Numbered from the stretch's first letter, positions 36,205 to 45,848 are shown. The stretch is DNA of 64,000 nt from JAWKWH01 sp963669415 (GCA_963669415.2 CAXXPS010000002.1:1-64000); one strand, 5' to 3'. Notes: a model not told the origin generated them from the letters alone. Made by a program: numbers and translations.

Positions 36205-36924
36205 TCACGAATTCAGCCGGTCACCAATCAGGTCGGTAATATGACCCGCCGGCGGTTGGGGCAGTTCGATCGAAAAATGCCGCTTGAGCACATCCCAGAT
36301 CAGTTCGTAGCAGGAACCAAAGCGGACAACTTCAAGCGTGTTGAGATTTAGCAAGGTCGATGAGGCGCGGTAGAGGTGATATTTCCGCAGGCCGTGATCG
36401 ATGATGATATCTGCAATCGCCTTGATCTCCGGCTCAATGTCTTCGACGCAAAATTTTGTTCCGCTGAGGGAGAGATTGGCCGAGGAACCAAACAGCGGAT
36501 GGACATGCTCGCGGCTGAGCCGGCAAATCTCGGCATGAAACGGGCCTGCGTTGACCAACATCAATACCGTTCCGGTCTTGCTGCTGCCGGCCATGGCGGT
36601 TTCGGTCATCTTCTGAAGGATCGGATGATCAAGCCGCGCATCGGCAATCGCACCTAAAGGAAGGTTGTAGTCGACGGTGAGCGCTTCGAGAATTTCCTGT
36701 CCGCGTGAATCGAGAATATGGATTTCGCTCTGTAACGCTGCATCGGCCAGCATGGCATTGAGCTTCGATTGGGTGCGGCCTTTTGTGTCGAAGATTGTCC
36801 TCAGCGCCGCCTCCGACCCCCCGATCAACGAATAGCCGACATCCATGGGTAGAATGGTGACGCCACCGTTTTGAAGGACATCAAACGCCGCTTTCGCGTC
36901 GGCAGCAACATCGGGTCTGCTCAT
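36205..36924 (-). CDS. YrdC/Sua5/YciO-like nucleotide-binding protein
   Basis: A 239-residue protein with the YrdC fold: GGVTILPMDVGYSLIGGSEA, then KGRTQSKLNAMLAD (the K-x-R...S motif) and HPLFGSSANLSLSGT (the S-x-N motif). These residues bind ATP and the carbonyl adduct in Sua5, which makes threonylcarbamoyl-AMP. It has no C-terminal Sua5 domain. It lies between MmgE/PrpD-2 (overlap ATGA) and the CoA transferase (8-bp gap), inside a catabolic operon, so a housekeeping t6A role is unlikely. A role in activating or transferring a carbamoyl or carboxyl group is my inference. Confidence 0.82.
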   Translation of the reverse strand: MSRPDVAADAKAAFDVLQNGGVTILPMDVGYSLIGGSEAALRTIFDTKGRTQSKLNAMLADAALQSEIHILDSRGQEILEALTVDYNLPLGAIADARLDHPILQKMTETAMAGSSKTGTVLMLVNAGPFHAEICRLSREHVHPLFGSSANLSLSGTKFCVEDIEPEIKAIADIIIDHGLRKYHLYRASSTLLNLNTLEVVRFGSCYELIWDVLKRHFSIELPQPPAGHITDLIGDRLNS

Positions 36925-38342
36925 CCCAGGCCTCCTGATTTCATTGGATCTTGCTCGTCCAAGAGGACTTGCATTTGCTCCGACCGGATCAGTCCGATCA
37001 GGTATTTGACGTTCTCAAGGCGCTCCAAACCGGCAATCGTGTCGACGATTGCCAAGCGCTCGGCCTCGTTCATCACGCCTGAGGCACAGTCGTGAAATTT
37101 GGCCTCAAGCTCGCTGTCCGACATGCCCTTTTCGATGTCTTCCAGGGTCAATTCGCGGTGCGCTATCACCTCTGCGCCATCCTTGAGGGTGGCAACAATC
37201 CGGCAATTGCGCCTTTGGGGCGTGGCATCGGTGAACTCGTCAAGGACTTTAACTTCTGTGCGACCAATCAGATCGAGTACGTCGCTATCCGCAAAGCGTT
37301 TCTGTTCAAACGAATCCGGCGTCACTGTTCCGTCGATGAGCGCACAACACACCGAAAACAGCATTGAATGATCCGCGGTTTCGCGAGTCTTTGGGGCCCA
37401 CAATTCGGGATCCTTCACCGCCCCCAGCCAGGCCGACTGATAGGTTTCGATGCGCATCGAGGCAATTTCGGAAGCCTGCACTTTGACCCTGAGATCGCGG
37501 GCGGTATCGATGGGCAACTGGCAGGAATCGCGTACAGCATAGGTCTTGATGTTGGTTTGCTGCAGCCCCCAGATCCGTTGAGGGCTGCCGCCGGTTTGCA
37601 AATCGATATCGTAGGCTTCGCCAAGCGTCTGGTTCCAGACGCCGAACACACCATCGAAAGCCTCAAATGGTCCGCTCATGCCCTCGCCGGCCAAAAGTGC
37701 AGCGAACAAACCGTTGCGCGCTCCGTTGGGGCCGGCGCAGCCTTTCCACATCGACAACTCGCCGGCCCGGGTCTGGTAAGTGCACAGATTGGGAATTAGC
37801 GCCAGCGCCAGGGCATTTCTGAGTGCCTCCGCATCGAGCCCAAGCAGCTTGCCGGCGGCCATTGCGGTGCCAAGCGCACCACTGACCGGCTGGTCGAAAC
37901 CATTGTCGTTCCACGGAACCGCATCGGTGAAGCGGCATTGGATCTCGTAGGCAATGGCAAGCGCTTCGGTGAACCGGCTGCCGGAAGCGCCCAGCGCTTC
38001 TGAAAGTGCAAGGATGCCTGGCAGGTAGTCGGAAGGATGATGCGCATCTTTGGTGCGATAGGCGTCGTTGAGGTCCAGATATCGCACCATGACGCCGTTG
38101 ACGAAGCCCGCCATATCGGGCGTGGTCTTCATACCGGACCCCCAAATCGCCGATTGCAAGGGACCCGAGGTCGGCTGTGCGATACGGCGGGCGATCCGGA
38201 CAGGAGGCGCCATGAATGCTGCCAAGCCGACCCCGATAGAATCGAGCACCCGCATTTTGGCGGCGCGAACCGCTTCATCGTTGAGATCCGCGAACGACGT
38301 CGAATGCGTAAAATCGATGATCTTCTGCTCAAGAGGCCCCAT
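36921..38342 (-). CDS. MmgE/PrpD family protein (copy 2)
   Basis: 473 residues. Closely related to copy 3 (43457): both carry RYLDxND, YEIQCRF and an identical stretch NLCTYQTRAGELSMWKGCA. Family members catalyse dehydration, decarboxylation or epimerisation of polycarboxylates. Its ATG (38342) overlaps the amidase stop. Together with copy 3 it shows that the operon contains a duplicated gene whose copies have been kept. Confidence 0.9.
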   Translation of the reverse strand: MGPLEQKIIDFTHSTSFADLNDEAVRAAKMRVLDSIGVGLAAFMAPPVRIARRIAQPTSGPLQSAIWGSGMKTTPDMAGFVNGVMVRYLDLNDAYRTKDAHHPSDYLPGILALSEALGASGSRFTEALAIAYEIQCRFTDAVPWNDNGFDQPVSGALGTAMAAGKLLGLDAEALRNALALALIPNLCTYQTRAGELSMWKGCAGPNGARNGLFAALLAGEGMSGPFEAFDGVFGVWNQTLGEAYDIDLQTGGSPQRIWGLQQTNIKTYAVRDSCQLPIDTARDLRVKVQASEIASMRIETYQSAWLGAVKDPELWAPKTRETADHSMLFSVCCALIDGTVTPDSFEQKRFADSDVLDLIGRTEVKVLDEFTDATPQRRNCRIVATLKDGAEVIAHRELTLEDIEKGMSDSELEAKFHDCASGVMNEAERLAIVDTIAGLERLENVKYLIGLIRSEQMQVLLDEQDPMKSGGLG

Positions 38343-39610
38343 TATCCACCATCCAGTCTGTCTATTGAAACGGCCTCAGCGCCCAGTGCGGTGGCTGCAC
38401 GCTGGGCCGCCGGGAACACAAGGTCGCCCCGCGCATGCGGATCGATGACCTGCAGCCCTAGCGGCATGCCGGCCGGCCCCCTGCCGAACGGTATCGTCAA
38501 TGCCGCGGTCCCCAGTGCGGTCCATGCCCGGTTGAAACTGGCACTTCCTGTCGATTCCAGTCCGACATGTGCCTCGGCCACCGTTGCCGGCAGGATCATC
38601 ACCTCGTTGGGCGCAAACAGTGCCGCCAGATCGGCGCGCCAGTTTGCCAGTGTTGCCCGGGCAGCGGTGACATCGTGATCGCTTTGGCCGTATCCGATCT
38701 CGATGAATGAGCGGATGGATTCGCTTAACTGGTCCTGATGATCCCGCATGTCGGCTGCAAACGTCTGTGTCATTTCGTAAGACATCACCACCCGGTGTGC
38801 CTCGTTCACGGCGTCAAATTCATCCGGCAATATGAGGTTCCTGACGGCCAGTTTCTTCGCCCTCAAACGATCCGCCGCGTCCAATACGGCGGACGCCACA
38901 TAGGGCTCGGCATCGGGAACATCAGGAAGCTGAACGTGGACAAAAGCGATGTCCGTTTCGGTTTCAACCGGTCTTTCCCGTCCCTCCATCACCGAAGCGA
39001 CGCGGGCAAGCTGTGACACCGAACGGGCGTGAAGACCGATCGTGTCGAAGGAAGGCGAGAGCAGGCGCAAGCCGAGATTGGATACCCGGCCAAAGCACGG
39101 TTTGTAGCCGAAAATGCCGCAAAAAGAGGCCGGACGGATCGTCGAGCCACCAGTTTGGGTCGTCAGCGCCGCGTCGACCTGATAGTCGGCCACTGCGGCT
39201 GCCGATCCACTGGAAGACCCACCGGGTGTCCGGGTGAAATCCAGGGGATTGGTTGTCGGACCCGGTTCCGTGAAGGCGAATTCGGTCGTTACCGTCTTTC
39301 CGAATATGGTTGCTCCTGCTTGTTTCAACCGCGCCACGACTTCCGCGTCCTTTTCGACCGGCAAATCCGGGCAAATGGGTGAATTGCAGCTTGTGGGCCA
39401 TCCGGCTGCATCGATCACATCCTTTATCGCGATCATCATCCCGTGCAGGGGGTTGCCGCGAGATCGCGCATCGTTTTCCACCGCATCGGCCAGGAGGCGT
39501 TCGTGATCCAGATGCGCAAAGGCATGAACCTGCGAATCCCTCTGCCCAACGCGATCCAGATAGCGCTTGGCGGTTTTTTCTGCACTGGGAATACGATCCG
39601 CTTCCGTCAT
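38342..39610 (-). CDS. Amidase signature family hydrolase
   Basis: 422 residues. The Ser-cisSer-Lys triad is visible: MIAIKDVIDAAGWPT (Lys), TPGGSSSGSAAAVA (the cis-Ser) and QTGGSTIRPASFCGIFGYKP (the nucleophile). It hydrolyses an amide, N-carbamoyl or similar C-N bond. It lies between HyuB (4-base overlap, ATGA) and MmgE/PrpD-2. In a hydantoinase operon an N-carbamoyl or amide intermediate would be a sensible substrate; this is inference. Confidence 0.93.
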   Translation of the reverse strand: MTEADRIPSAEKTAKRYLDRVGQRDSQVHAFAHLDHERLLADAVENDARSRGNPLHGMMIAIKDVIDAAGWPTSCNSPICPDLPVEKDAEVVARLKQAGATIFGKTVTTEFAFTEPGPTTNPLDFTRTPGGSSSGSAAAVADYQVDAALTTQTGGSTIRPASFCGIFGYKPCFGRVSNLGLRLLSPSFDTIGLHARSVSQLARVASVMEGRERPVETETDIAFVHVQLPDVPDAEPYVASAVLDAADRLRAKKLAVRNLILPDEFDAVNEAHRVVMSYEMTQTFAADMRDHQDQLSESIRSFIEIGYGQSDHDVTAARATLANWRADLAALFAPNEVMILPATVAEAHVGLESTGSASFNRAWTALGTAALTIPFGRGPAGMPLGLQVIDPHARGDLVFPAAQRAATALGAEAVSIDRLDGG

Positions 39611-41373
39611 GAATCATCCCCGGAGCGCAGTTTTTCCGTTCGCTTTTCATCGACGGTGCCGGTTTGCGGATCGATCGCGATCCCGTATTGCTGCTCGGCT
39701 TCATCAATGGAGACAATGTCGTCCAGCCAGTCTTCAGCCACGCGTTGGGGCTCCCGCTTCATCGGATCGCCGTAGCCGGCAGAGTTCGGGCTCATCACCT
39801 GAATGAGCGCACCAGCCTTGACCGCATAGCCTGAGACCTTGGACGGCCAAGCCTCGGCCGCGTCCGTGCCCGGATTGCAGATCAGGCTGCCGGGGCGGCC
39901 ATCTGCGCCGCCAAATATCCCGGTCGGTGCTTCAATAAACCGGTCGCCGTTACAGGAGAAAAATCCGTCTACGAGAAACCTGACCTCCCGCACATGCCCG
40001 ACACCGCCACGCCAAGTGCCAGCGCCGGGTGAATCGGAGCGCATCTCATAGCGCTCGACGCGCAACGGGTAGTGCATTTCCAGTTCCTCACAGGGAACAT
40101 TGCGCGTGTTGGCCATTAAATTGTCGACTGTATCGAGCCCGTCCTTGGTGGCGCGGGCACCGTAGGATCCTTCGTTGACCTCGACACAAACCCAGTATTG
40201 TCCTTTCGCTTCATCGAAGCCTGAATAGGATGCGCTGGTAACGCTGGCTGCATTGCCGGCGGTAACGCGCTCCGGAATGACCGGTGCAAGCGCCCGGATG
40301 ATGCAATCAATCAGCCGCTGGCATTGTGCCATGCGGGCGAAACATGCTCTCGGATAGCGGGGATTGAATATGCTGCCGAGCGGCGCCTCAACCTTCACCG
40401 GACGGAACATGCCATCGTTTTGCGGTACGAATTCCTCAAGCAGGGCCTGGTCGAGCAACAGCGTCCGGACTGCGTAATAGCAGGCGACTTTCAGTGATCC
40501 ATCGAAAGGAACATTGAACGCTGTCGATGTCTCGTCTGCCGAGCCGGTGAGATCGATTGTAACCTCGTCATCGCGCACCCGGACAGTCACGTTGACTTTC
40601 AGCGGTACTTCGAAATTGCGTCCGTCGTTGTCGAGCCAGCTTTCAGCCTGATAGTCACCATCCGGAATCTGCCGTATCGCTTCACGCAAACGCTGCTCCG
40701 AATAATCCATCCAGTGGTTTGCCGCCGCCAAAACGACATCCAACCCATAGCGGGAAGCCAGTTCGAGGAAACGATCGCGCCCGCGGCGCGTGGCAGCGAT
40801 CATGGCCTCGATGTCGCCGGCATTCATGTCCGGTGTGCGCACGCTGTCGGCCAGGATTGACCACACATCTTCGTTGCGTTTGCCTTTGCGGTACAATTTG
40901 ATGCCGTTGTAGAGCGTTCCTTCACCAAAAATGTCGATCAGATCAGTGTTGAGCCCCGGAACCGCGGCACCAACATCGATCAGATGAGCGGTGGCGCCGG
41001 TAAAACCGACCAGATTTCCATCAACGAAGATTGGCTGAATGACTGCAAGGTCGGGCGTGTGGGAGGCGCCGAAATAGGGATGATTGTGAATGATGACATC
41101 GCCTTCATCGATGTCGCCTTCCAGCTTCTGCAGCACGCCACGAATATAGAACGGTATCGAACCGATATGCATCGGCGACGTTTCGCTTTCACACAGTTCG
41201 CGACCGGTGGCATCGAAGATCCCGCACCCCAGGTCCTCAGACTCGCGGATGATGCTGGAGTTTGACATGCGGTAGAGCACTTCCGCCATTTCGCGAGCGA
41301 TCGAATTGAACGCGCCGCCGAGGACACGCAGCGTGACCAGATCATCCGTGTTTGTGTATGGCGTCGGGTTCAT
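39607..41373 (-). CDS. Hydantoinase/oxoprolinase B-type subunit (copy 1)
   Basis: A 588-residue HyuB-family protein. Markers are VTLRVLGGAFNSIAREMAEV, GDVIIHNHPYFGASHTPDLA, and GTWRGGVGHVREVRF. Such subunits pair with HyuA in N-methylhydantoinase, 5-oxoprolinase, acetophenone carboxylase and acetone carboxylase. It overlaps hyuA by one base (stop/start). About 617 aa in copy 2 (53901), with clear similarity through the whole length. Confidence 0.93.
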   Translation of the reverse strand: MNPTPYTNTDDLVTLRVLGGAFNSIAREMAEVLYRMSNSSIIRESEDLGCGIFDATGRELCESETSPMHIGSIPFYIRGVLQKLEGDIDEGDVIIHNHPYFGASHTPDLAVIQPIFVDGNLVGFTGATAHLIDVGAAVPGLNTDLIDIFGEGTLYNGIKLYRKGKRNEDVWSILADSVRTPDMNAGDIEAMIAATRRGRDRFLELASRYGLDVVLAAANHWMDYSEQRLREAIRQIPDGDYQAESWLDNDGRNFEVPLKVNVTVRVRDDEVTIDLTGSADETSTAFNVPFDGSLKVACYYAVRTLLLDQALLEEFVPQNDGMFRPVKVEAPLGSIFNPRYPRACFARMAQCQRLIDCIIRALAPVIPERVTAGNAASVTSASYSGFDEAKGQYWVCVEVNEGSYGARATKDGLDTVDNLMANTRNVPCEELEMHYPLRVERYEMRSDSPGAGTWRGGVGHVREVRFLVDGFFSCNGDRFIEAPTGIFGGADGRPGSLICNPGTDAAEAWPSKVSGYAVKAGALIQVMSPNSAGYGDPMKREPQRVAEDWLDDIVSIDEAEQQYGIAIDPQTGTVDEKRTEKLRSGDDS

Positions 41374-43460
41374 TACATGCCACCCGCGATTGGAATGATG
41401 ATATTGCCGGCGTGATCCACTGTCGCAACCCTGCCAGGAGGAATAACGGTCGTGGTATCCATCTGTTCGATGATCGCCGGGCCCTCGATGCGATGACCGT
41501 TAGACAGGTCTGAGCGCCGGTAACGCCGGGTATCAACAACTTGTATTCGGCCGTCAAAATGAAACGCGGCAGGCGCAGTTGCTCGCGGCTCCGGGGCCTT
41601 GTCGGTCGACTCGGCGTCAACATCACCTGCCACAGGAAGGTTGGGAATGATGCCTACTGCGATCACCCGCGCATTGACGATTTGCACGGCCTTATCGGGA
41701 AACGACGATCCATAGGCTCGATGATGGGCTCGATCAAACGATTTGCGCAGCTGAGCGGAAAAATTCTCATCGACAGGACCGACACCTGCTTCGGCGCGCA
41801 ATTCATAGCCCTGACCCAAATAACGGCAGTCCGCAAATCGCAGAAGCCGAATTTGGGCTTCGCCAAAACCGTCTCGGGCAAGCTGCGATCGTGCATCGAT
41901 TTCAAGCGCTTCATAAGCTGATTGCAACGCATTGAAATCGGGGTTGGCCGTATCGGTCATAACGGTCTGGCCGTTGTCATAAGATATGTTGGCCGCGAGC
42001 AATCCAAGCGCAGAGGTCAAGCCCGGTGCAGTCGGAATGATGACCTTGGCAATCGACAATTCGGTAGCGATGGCCGCGGCAAACACCGAACCGGCGCCGC
42101 CAAAAGCGACGAGCGCAAAGTCTCGCGGATCGTAACCGCGGCGCACCGAATTAACCTCGATCGCCTGCACCATGTTGTGGGTGAGAATTCGGACCGCTCC
42201 CGACGCCGCCTCTTCAACGCTTGAGCCGATCGGCCCGGCCAGGTGTTTTTCGATTGCCTCGCGGGCGAGATCCCCATTCAGCGGCAACCGCCCACCGAGA
42301 AACCGTGCCGGATCGATCCATCCAAGCGCGACCAGGCAATCCGTTGCGGTCGGTTCGTTTCCTCCCAAACCATAACACGCAGGACCCGGATTTGCTCCGG
42401 CGCTGCGCGGTCCGACCTGGAACTGGCCGCCGGCATCGAGATAGGCGATCGACCCACCTCCAGCGCCAATCGCATCGACCTCAGCCATCGGTATCATCGC
42501 GTGGTAATCGGCAATTTGGGTGTTCAGAAGATGCTTGAACTGCATCTCGCCGCCTGGCGCCACGCCAATGTCTGCCGATGTCCCACCAACATCCAGTGAG
42601 ATGACGTTGTCGACGCCAGCCGATTTTCCGCACCAAATCCCGCCCAGCAGACCGCCTACCGGACCGGAAAGCAGAAGATTGACGGGTTTGCGCGAGGCCG
42701 CATCAACCGTCGCGCAGCCTCCGCTCGACTGCATCAGGTGAAGCGGCGCTTTCAGTCCGTTTTTGCGAAGTTCATCCTCCATCCTTCGCAGATAGGCGGA
42801 GGTTTTGGGGCCAACAAAGGCGTTTAGTGTCGTTGTCGAAAATCGTTCATATTCCCGGTATTGGGGAACCACTTCGTGCGAGGCCGTGACAAATATACCA
42901 GGCGCCTCTTCCTCAATGATCTCGCGTGCCCGAATTTCATTGACCGGATTGAGAAACGAAAACATGAAGCAGATCGAAACCGCCTCGACACCGGTTTGCT
43001 TGAGTTTTTTCGCAACCGATCGCATTTGCTCTTCGTCGAGCGGTTTCAGAACTTCGCCGTTGGGACCGCAAACCCGTTCGCTTACAGCAAACCGCCGCCG
43101 CCTCGGAACCATCGGGTGGCTTTGCCACGGCAGATCGAGTTGAAGCGAGAAGGTTTGTGGGCGTTTGTGCCGGGCGATATGCAATATGTCGCGAAAGCCC
43201 TCGGTGGTGACCAGTCCGGTTTTGGCACCATTGCGCTCCAGCACGATGTTTGTCGCAATCGTCGTGCCATGCATGAAATAGTCGAGATCGCCTACCCCAC
43301 AGCCGGCATCTTCGCAAAGCTGGGCCAATGCATCGAGCGAAGCACGGGCCGGATCATCGACACTGGTCGGAACTTTCAATACCGACAGAGTCCGATCCTC
43401 ATCGTCGAACAATACGAGGTCGGTATGGGTACCGCCGACATCGATACCAACCCGCTTCAT
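41373..43460 (-). CDS. Hydantoinase/oxoprolinase A-type subunit (copy 1), ATP-dependent
   Basis: 695 residues. N-terminal ASKHA motif RVGIDVGGTHTDLVLF, a central SLDVGGTSADIGVAPGGEM phosphate loop, and AIGAGGGSIAYLDAGG for ATP and metal. HyuA proteins use ATP to phosphorylate or activate the carbonyl of a hydantoin, lactam or ketone. Copy 2 (55747) has the same architecture. The ATG at 43460 overlaps the stop of MmgE/PrpD-3 by four bases. Confidence 0.94.
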   Translation of the reverse strand: MKRVGIDVGGTHTDLVLFDDEDRTLSVLKVPTSVDDPARASLDALAQLCEDAGCGVGDLDYFMHGTTIATNIVLERNGAKTGLVTTEGFRDILHIARHKRPQTFSLQLDLPWQSHPMVPRRRRFAVSERVCGPNGEVLKPLDEEQMRSVAKKLKQTGVEAVSICFMFSFLNPVNEIRAREIIEEEAPGIFVTASHEVVPQYREYERFSTTTLNAFVGPKTSAYLRRMEDELRKNGLKAPLHLMQSSGGCATVDAASRKPVNLLLSGPVGGLLGGIWCGKSAGVDNVISLDVGGTSADIGVAPGGEMQFKHLLNTQIADYHAMIPMAEVDAIGAGGGSIAYLDAGGQFQVGPRSAGANPGPACYGLGGNEPTATDCLVALGWIDPARFLGGRLPLNGDLAREAIEKHLAGPIGSSVEEAASGAVRILTHNMVQAIEVNSVRRGYDPRDFALVAFGGAGSVFAAAIATELSIAKVIIPTAPGLTSALGLLAANISYDNGQTVMTDTANPDFNALQSAYEALEIDARSQLARDGFGEAQIRLLRFADCRYLGQGYELRAEAGVGPVDENFSAQLRKSFDRAHHRAYGSSFPDKAVQIVNARVIAVGIIPNLPVAGDVDAESTDKAPEPRATAPAAFHFDGRIQVVDTRRYRRSDLSNGHRIEGPAIIEQMDTTTVIPPGRVATVDHAGNIIIPIAGGM

Positions 43461-44845
43461 TGCGTTTGCATGCCCCCCTGGTGCAAGGCAGTCAGGTCCA
43501 CGAGTTCAGATATCCTTTCACAGTCCTCTATCGCCATGCAGACCTTGATCATCTGGTCCTGTGTGTCCGAGGGATAATGGGCGTTGGTGAGCATTCTGAA
43601 TTTGTCGAGCAAGTCACCGTCCGAGGGACCAGCCTCGATGTCGGCGGCCGTCAGCGTGCGATGTGCAACATGGCTCGCACCGTCCGGGGTGACTGCCGTC
43701 AAACGGCAATTTCTGATGGCAGGCGCCTGATCTGAAAAATCATCATTGATGTTGACCTTGGTGCGGTTGATCAGCCCCAAAACATCCGCATCAAGGAAGC
43801 GCTTCCCGCTGAAACTGTCCGGTGTGATGGTGCCGTCAATCAGCGTTACGGCAATCGACACCAGCATGGAATGATCAGCCGTCTCCCGGGTTTTCGGAGC
43901 CCAAAGCTCGGGGTCGGCGACAGCTCCCTTGTGAGCCGATTGATAGGTGTCGATTGTCAGCGTCGCAATTTCGCCGGCGGAAATCTTGGCTCGCAAATCC
44001 TTGGCTGTTTCGACAGGTAGCTGACAGGAATCGCGAACCGGATACATCTTTATGTTGGTTTGCTGGACAGAGTGGGTTCCTTCCCGCCGAACCAGATCGG
44101 GAAAGCTTGCCGGCGCCGGAACCGTCTGGTTCCAAAGTCCGTAAATGCCGTCAAAGGCCTCGTATGGTCCGGTCAGTCCTTCAGCGGCAAGCCGGGCGGC
44201 GAATAATCCGTTGCGCGAACCATTGGCCGCGGCACAGCCTTTCCACATCGACAATTCGCCTGCTCTGGTTTGGTACGTGCAAAGATTGGGAATGACCGCC
44301 AATGCCAGCGCGTTTCTTGTCTTCTCACGATCAAGGTTCAGCAGCCTCGCGCAGGCCAGCGCACAAGCCATGACGCCCGGCACAGGTTGGTCCCAGCCGT
44401 TGTCGTTGAAGGGGACGCTGTCAACGAACCGGCACTGGATTTCATAGGAGATCGCAAAGGCCAGCAGCAAATCGCGCCCCGAACCGCCCAACGCCTCGAC
44501 CATGGCGACCAGCCCGCCGAAATTGTCGGAAGGATGACTGCCGTCGATAGTCCGGTGCGTGTCATTGATATCGAGATACCTCAACATCGTACCGTTTGCG
44601 AAGGCAGCCGATTCCGGTGTTGTGGCAACCAGCGAACCGAAGATACGGGAAGATGGGCCGGCCGTTACGCCCTGCGCAATTTTCATAGCGATGCGGGCCG
44701 GGTCGGAATCCATGCCGCCCAGTGCACAGCCGAGCGTATCAAGAATACGCCGCTTGGCCTGACTGACGGCTTCCGATGACAGGTCATCCAGCGTCAGTGA
44801 GAGCGCATAGTCGATGATGGAATTCTCGATGGCTGAAACGACCAT
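43457..44845 (-). CDS. MmgE/PrpD family protein (copy 3)
   Basis: 462 residues. The core RYLDINDTHRTIDGSHPSD, YEIQCRFVDSVPFNDNGWDQ and GELSMWKGCAAANGSRNGLF parallel copy 2. Residues differ in the N-terminal helix and C-terminal lid, so the two copies probably act on different intermediates. It lies between the SDR and HyuA in the operon. Reaction type as for the family; substrate unknown. Confidence 0.9.
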   Translation of the reverse strand: MVVSAIENSIIDYALSLTLDDLSSEAVSQAKRRILDTLGCALGGMDSDPARIAMKIAQGVTAGPSSRIFGSLVATTPESAAFANGTMLRYLDINDTHRTIDGSHPSDNFGGLVAMVEALGGSGRDLLLAFAISYEIQCRFVDSVPFNDNGWDQPVPGVMACALACARLLNLDREKTRNALALAVIPNLCTYQTRAGELSMWKGCAAANGSRNGLFAARLAAEGLTGPYEAFDGIYGLWNQTVPAPASFPDLVRREGTHSVQQTNIKMYPVRDSCQLPVETAKDLRAKISAGEIATLTIDTYQSAHKGAVADPELWAPKTRETADHSMLVSIAVTLIDGTITPDSFSGKRFLDADVLGLINRTKVNINDDFSDQAPAIRNCRLTAVTPDGASHVAHRTLTAADIEAGPSDGDLLDKFRMLTNAHYPSDTQDQMIKVCMAIEDCERISELVDLTALHQGGMQTQ

Positions 44846-44856
44846 TGCGCGAACCT

Positions 44857-45639
44857 CTAAAAGATATGACCGAGATAAGCGACACCGCTATCAACCGTTA
44901 AGATGGTGCCACTGACAAAGGAGGCCCGCTCCGAGGCCGCGAATACAATCATGTCGGCCTGTTCCTGCGGTGTCGCCGCGCGGCCGAACGGCAGCGGTTC
45001 GGTCAGCTCCTTCCAGCGTTCGCTGTCGCCCGTGCGGTCTTCTGCCTTGCGCCGCATCAGGCTGACAAGCCGGTCCGTGGCCGTAGGTCCGGGATTGACC
45101 CCGACCACCCTGACCCCGTTGCGCGGGCTCACCGATCCGAGTGCACGCGTAAAATTCATCATTCCGGCATTGGCGACAGTTCCAACAATGATTTCCGGGT
45201 CGGGCCGTTCGCCACAATTGCCGATAACATTGACGATGACTCCGCTCTTGCGGGTGCACATGGCGCGATAGATGTCTCTAGTCAGCAACGCCGTAGCGAT
45301 CACTTTCAGGTTCATGCCCTCAAGCCATTGATCGGCGGTAACGGTCTCGATCGGTCCTGTCGGTGTCGCTCCGGCGTTGTTCACCAGAACATCCACATTG
45401 CTACAGGCATCCGCAAGTTCCTCAACAAAGGCAAAATCATGCATGTCACCAACATACAGTGCGCACTCGATGCTGTGCCGTCTGGAGATTTCGCCCGCAA
45501 CTTCGCCGAGGACTGCCTTGTCCCGTCCCGCCAGGCAAAGATTAGCGCCAGCCTCGGCAAACCCGGCCGCAGCCGCAGCACCGATCCCGCGGGAGGCGCC
45601 TGTTATCAGGACCTTTTTGCCAGCCAGACCAAGCTCCAT
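44857..45639 (-). CDS. SDR family protein lacking the canonical catalytic Tyr and Lys
   Basis: 260 residues. The NAD(P)-binding motif GASRGIGAAAAAGFAE is intact and NNAGATPTGPIE is normal. Where classical SDRs read S(x~12)Y-x-x-x-K, here the strand reads NVIGNCGERPD and the helix VGTVANAGMMNFTRALG, so Gly and Asn replace Tyr and Lys. It belongs to an SDR subfamily with a noncanonical active site. It is the first gene of the eight-gene operon; a GTATAC-like site is 33 bp upstream. Confidence 0.88.
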   Translation of the reverse strand: MELGLAGKKVLITGASRGIGAAAAAGFAEAGANLCLAGRDKAVLGEVAGEISRRHSIECALYVGDMHDFAFVEELADACSNVDVLVNNAGATPTGPIETVTADQWLEGMNLKVIATALLTRDIYRAMCTRKSGVIVNVIGNCGERPDPEIIVGTVANAGMMNFTRALGSVSPRNGVRVVGVNPGPTATDRLVSLMRRKAEDRTGDSERWKELTEPLPFGRAATPQEQADMIVFAASERASFVSGTILTVDSGVAYLGHIF

Positions 45640-45671
45640 AAGGGATTTTACCCTCCAGTTCGTATGTCAAT

Positions 45672-45683
45672 ATTGTGTACAAC
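45672..45683. promoter_or_regulatory. GntR-type operator-like site C
   Basis: ATTGTGTACAAC; the inner ten bases TTGTGTACAA differ at one position from the TTGTATACAA core. It is 33 bp upstream of the SDR start. Confidence 0.6.
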
Positions 45684-45848
45684 ATTCCTTCGTCAAAGTT
45701 CAACAAAATCTGTCGACCTGATCGGCTCTGTAGTCGTGGTTCATGAAATAAATGATTTAATTACAATTATTTAGGATGCAATTGTTAATCTGTTGATTTG
45801 AAACACATCGGTCAGAAAGCTGGCGACCCGGACCGCAACCAAAAAGAG

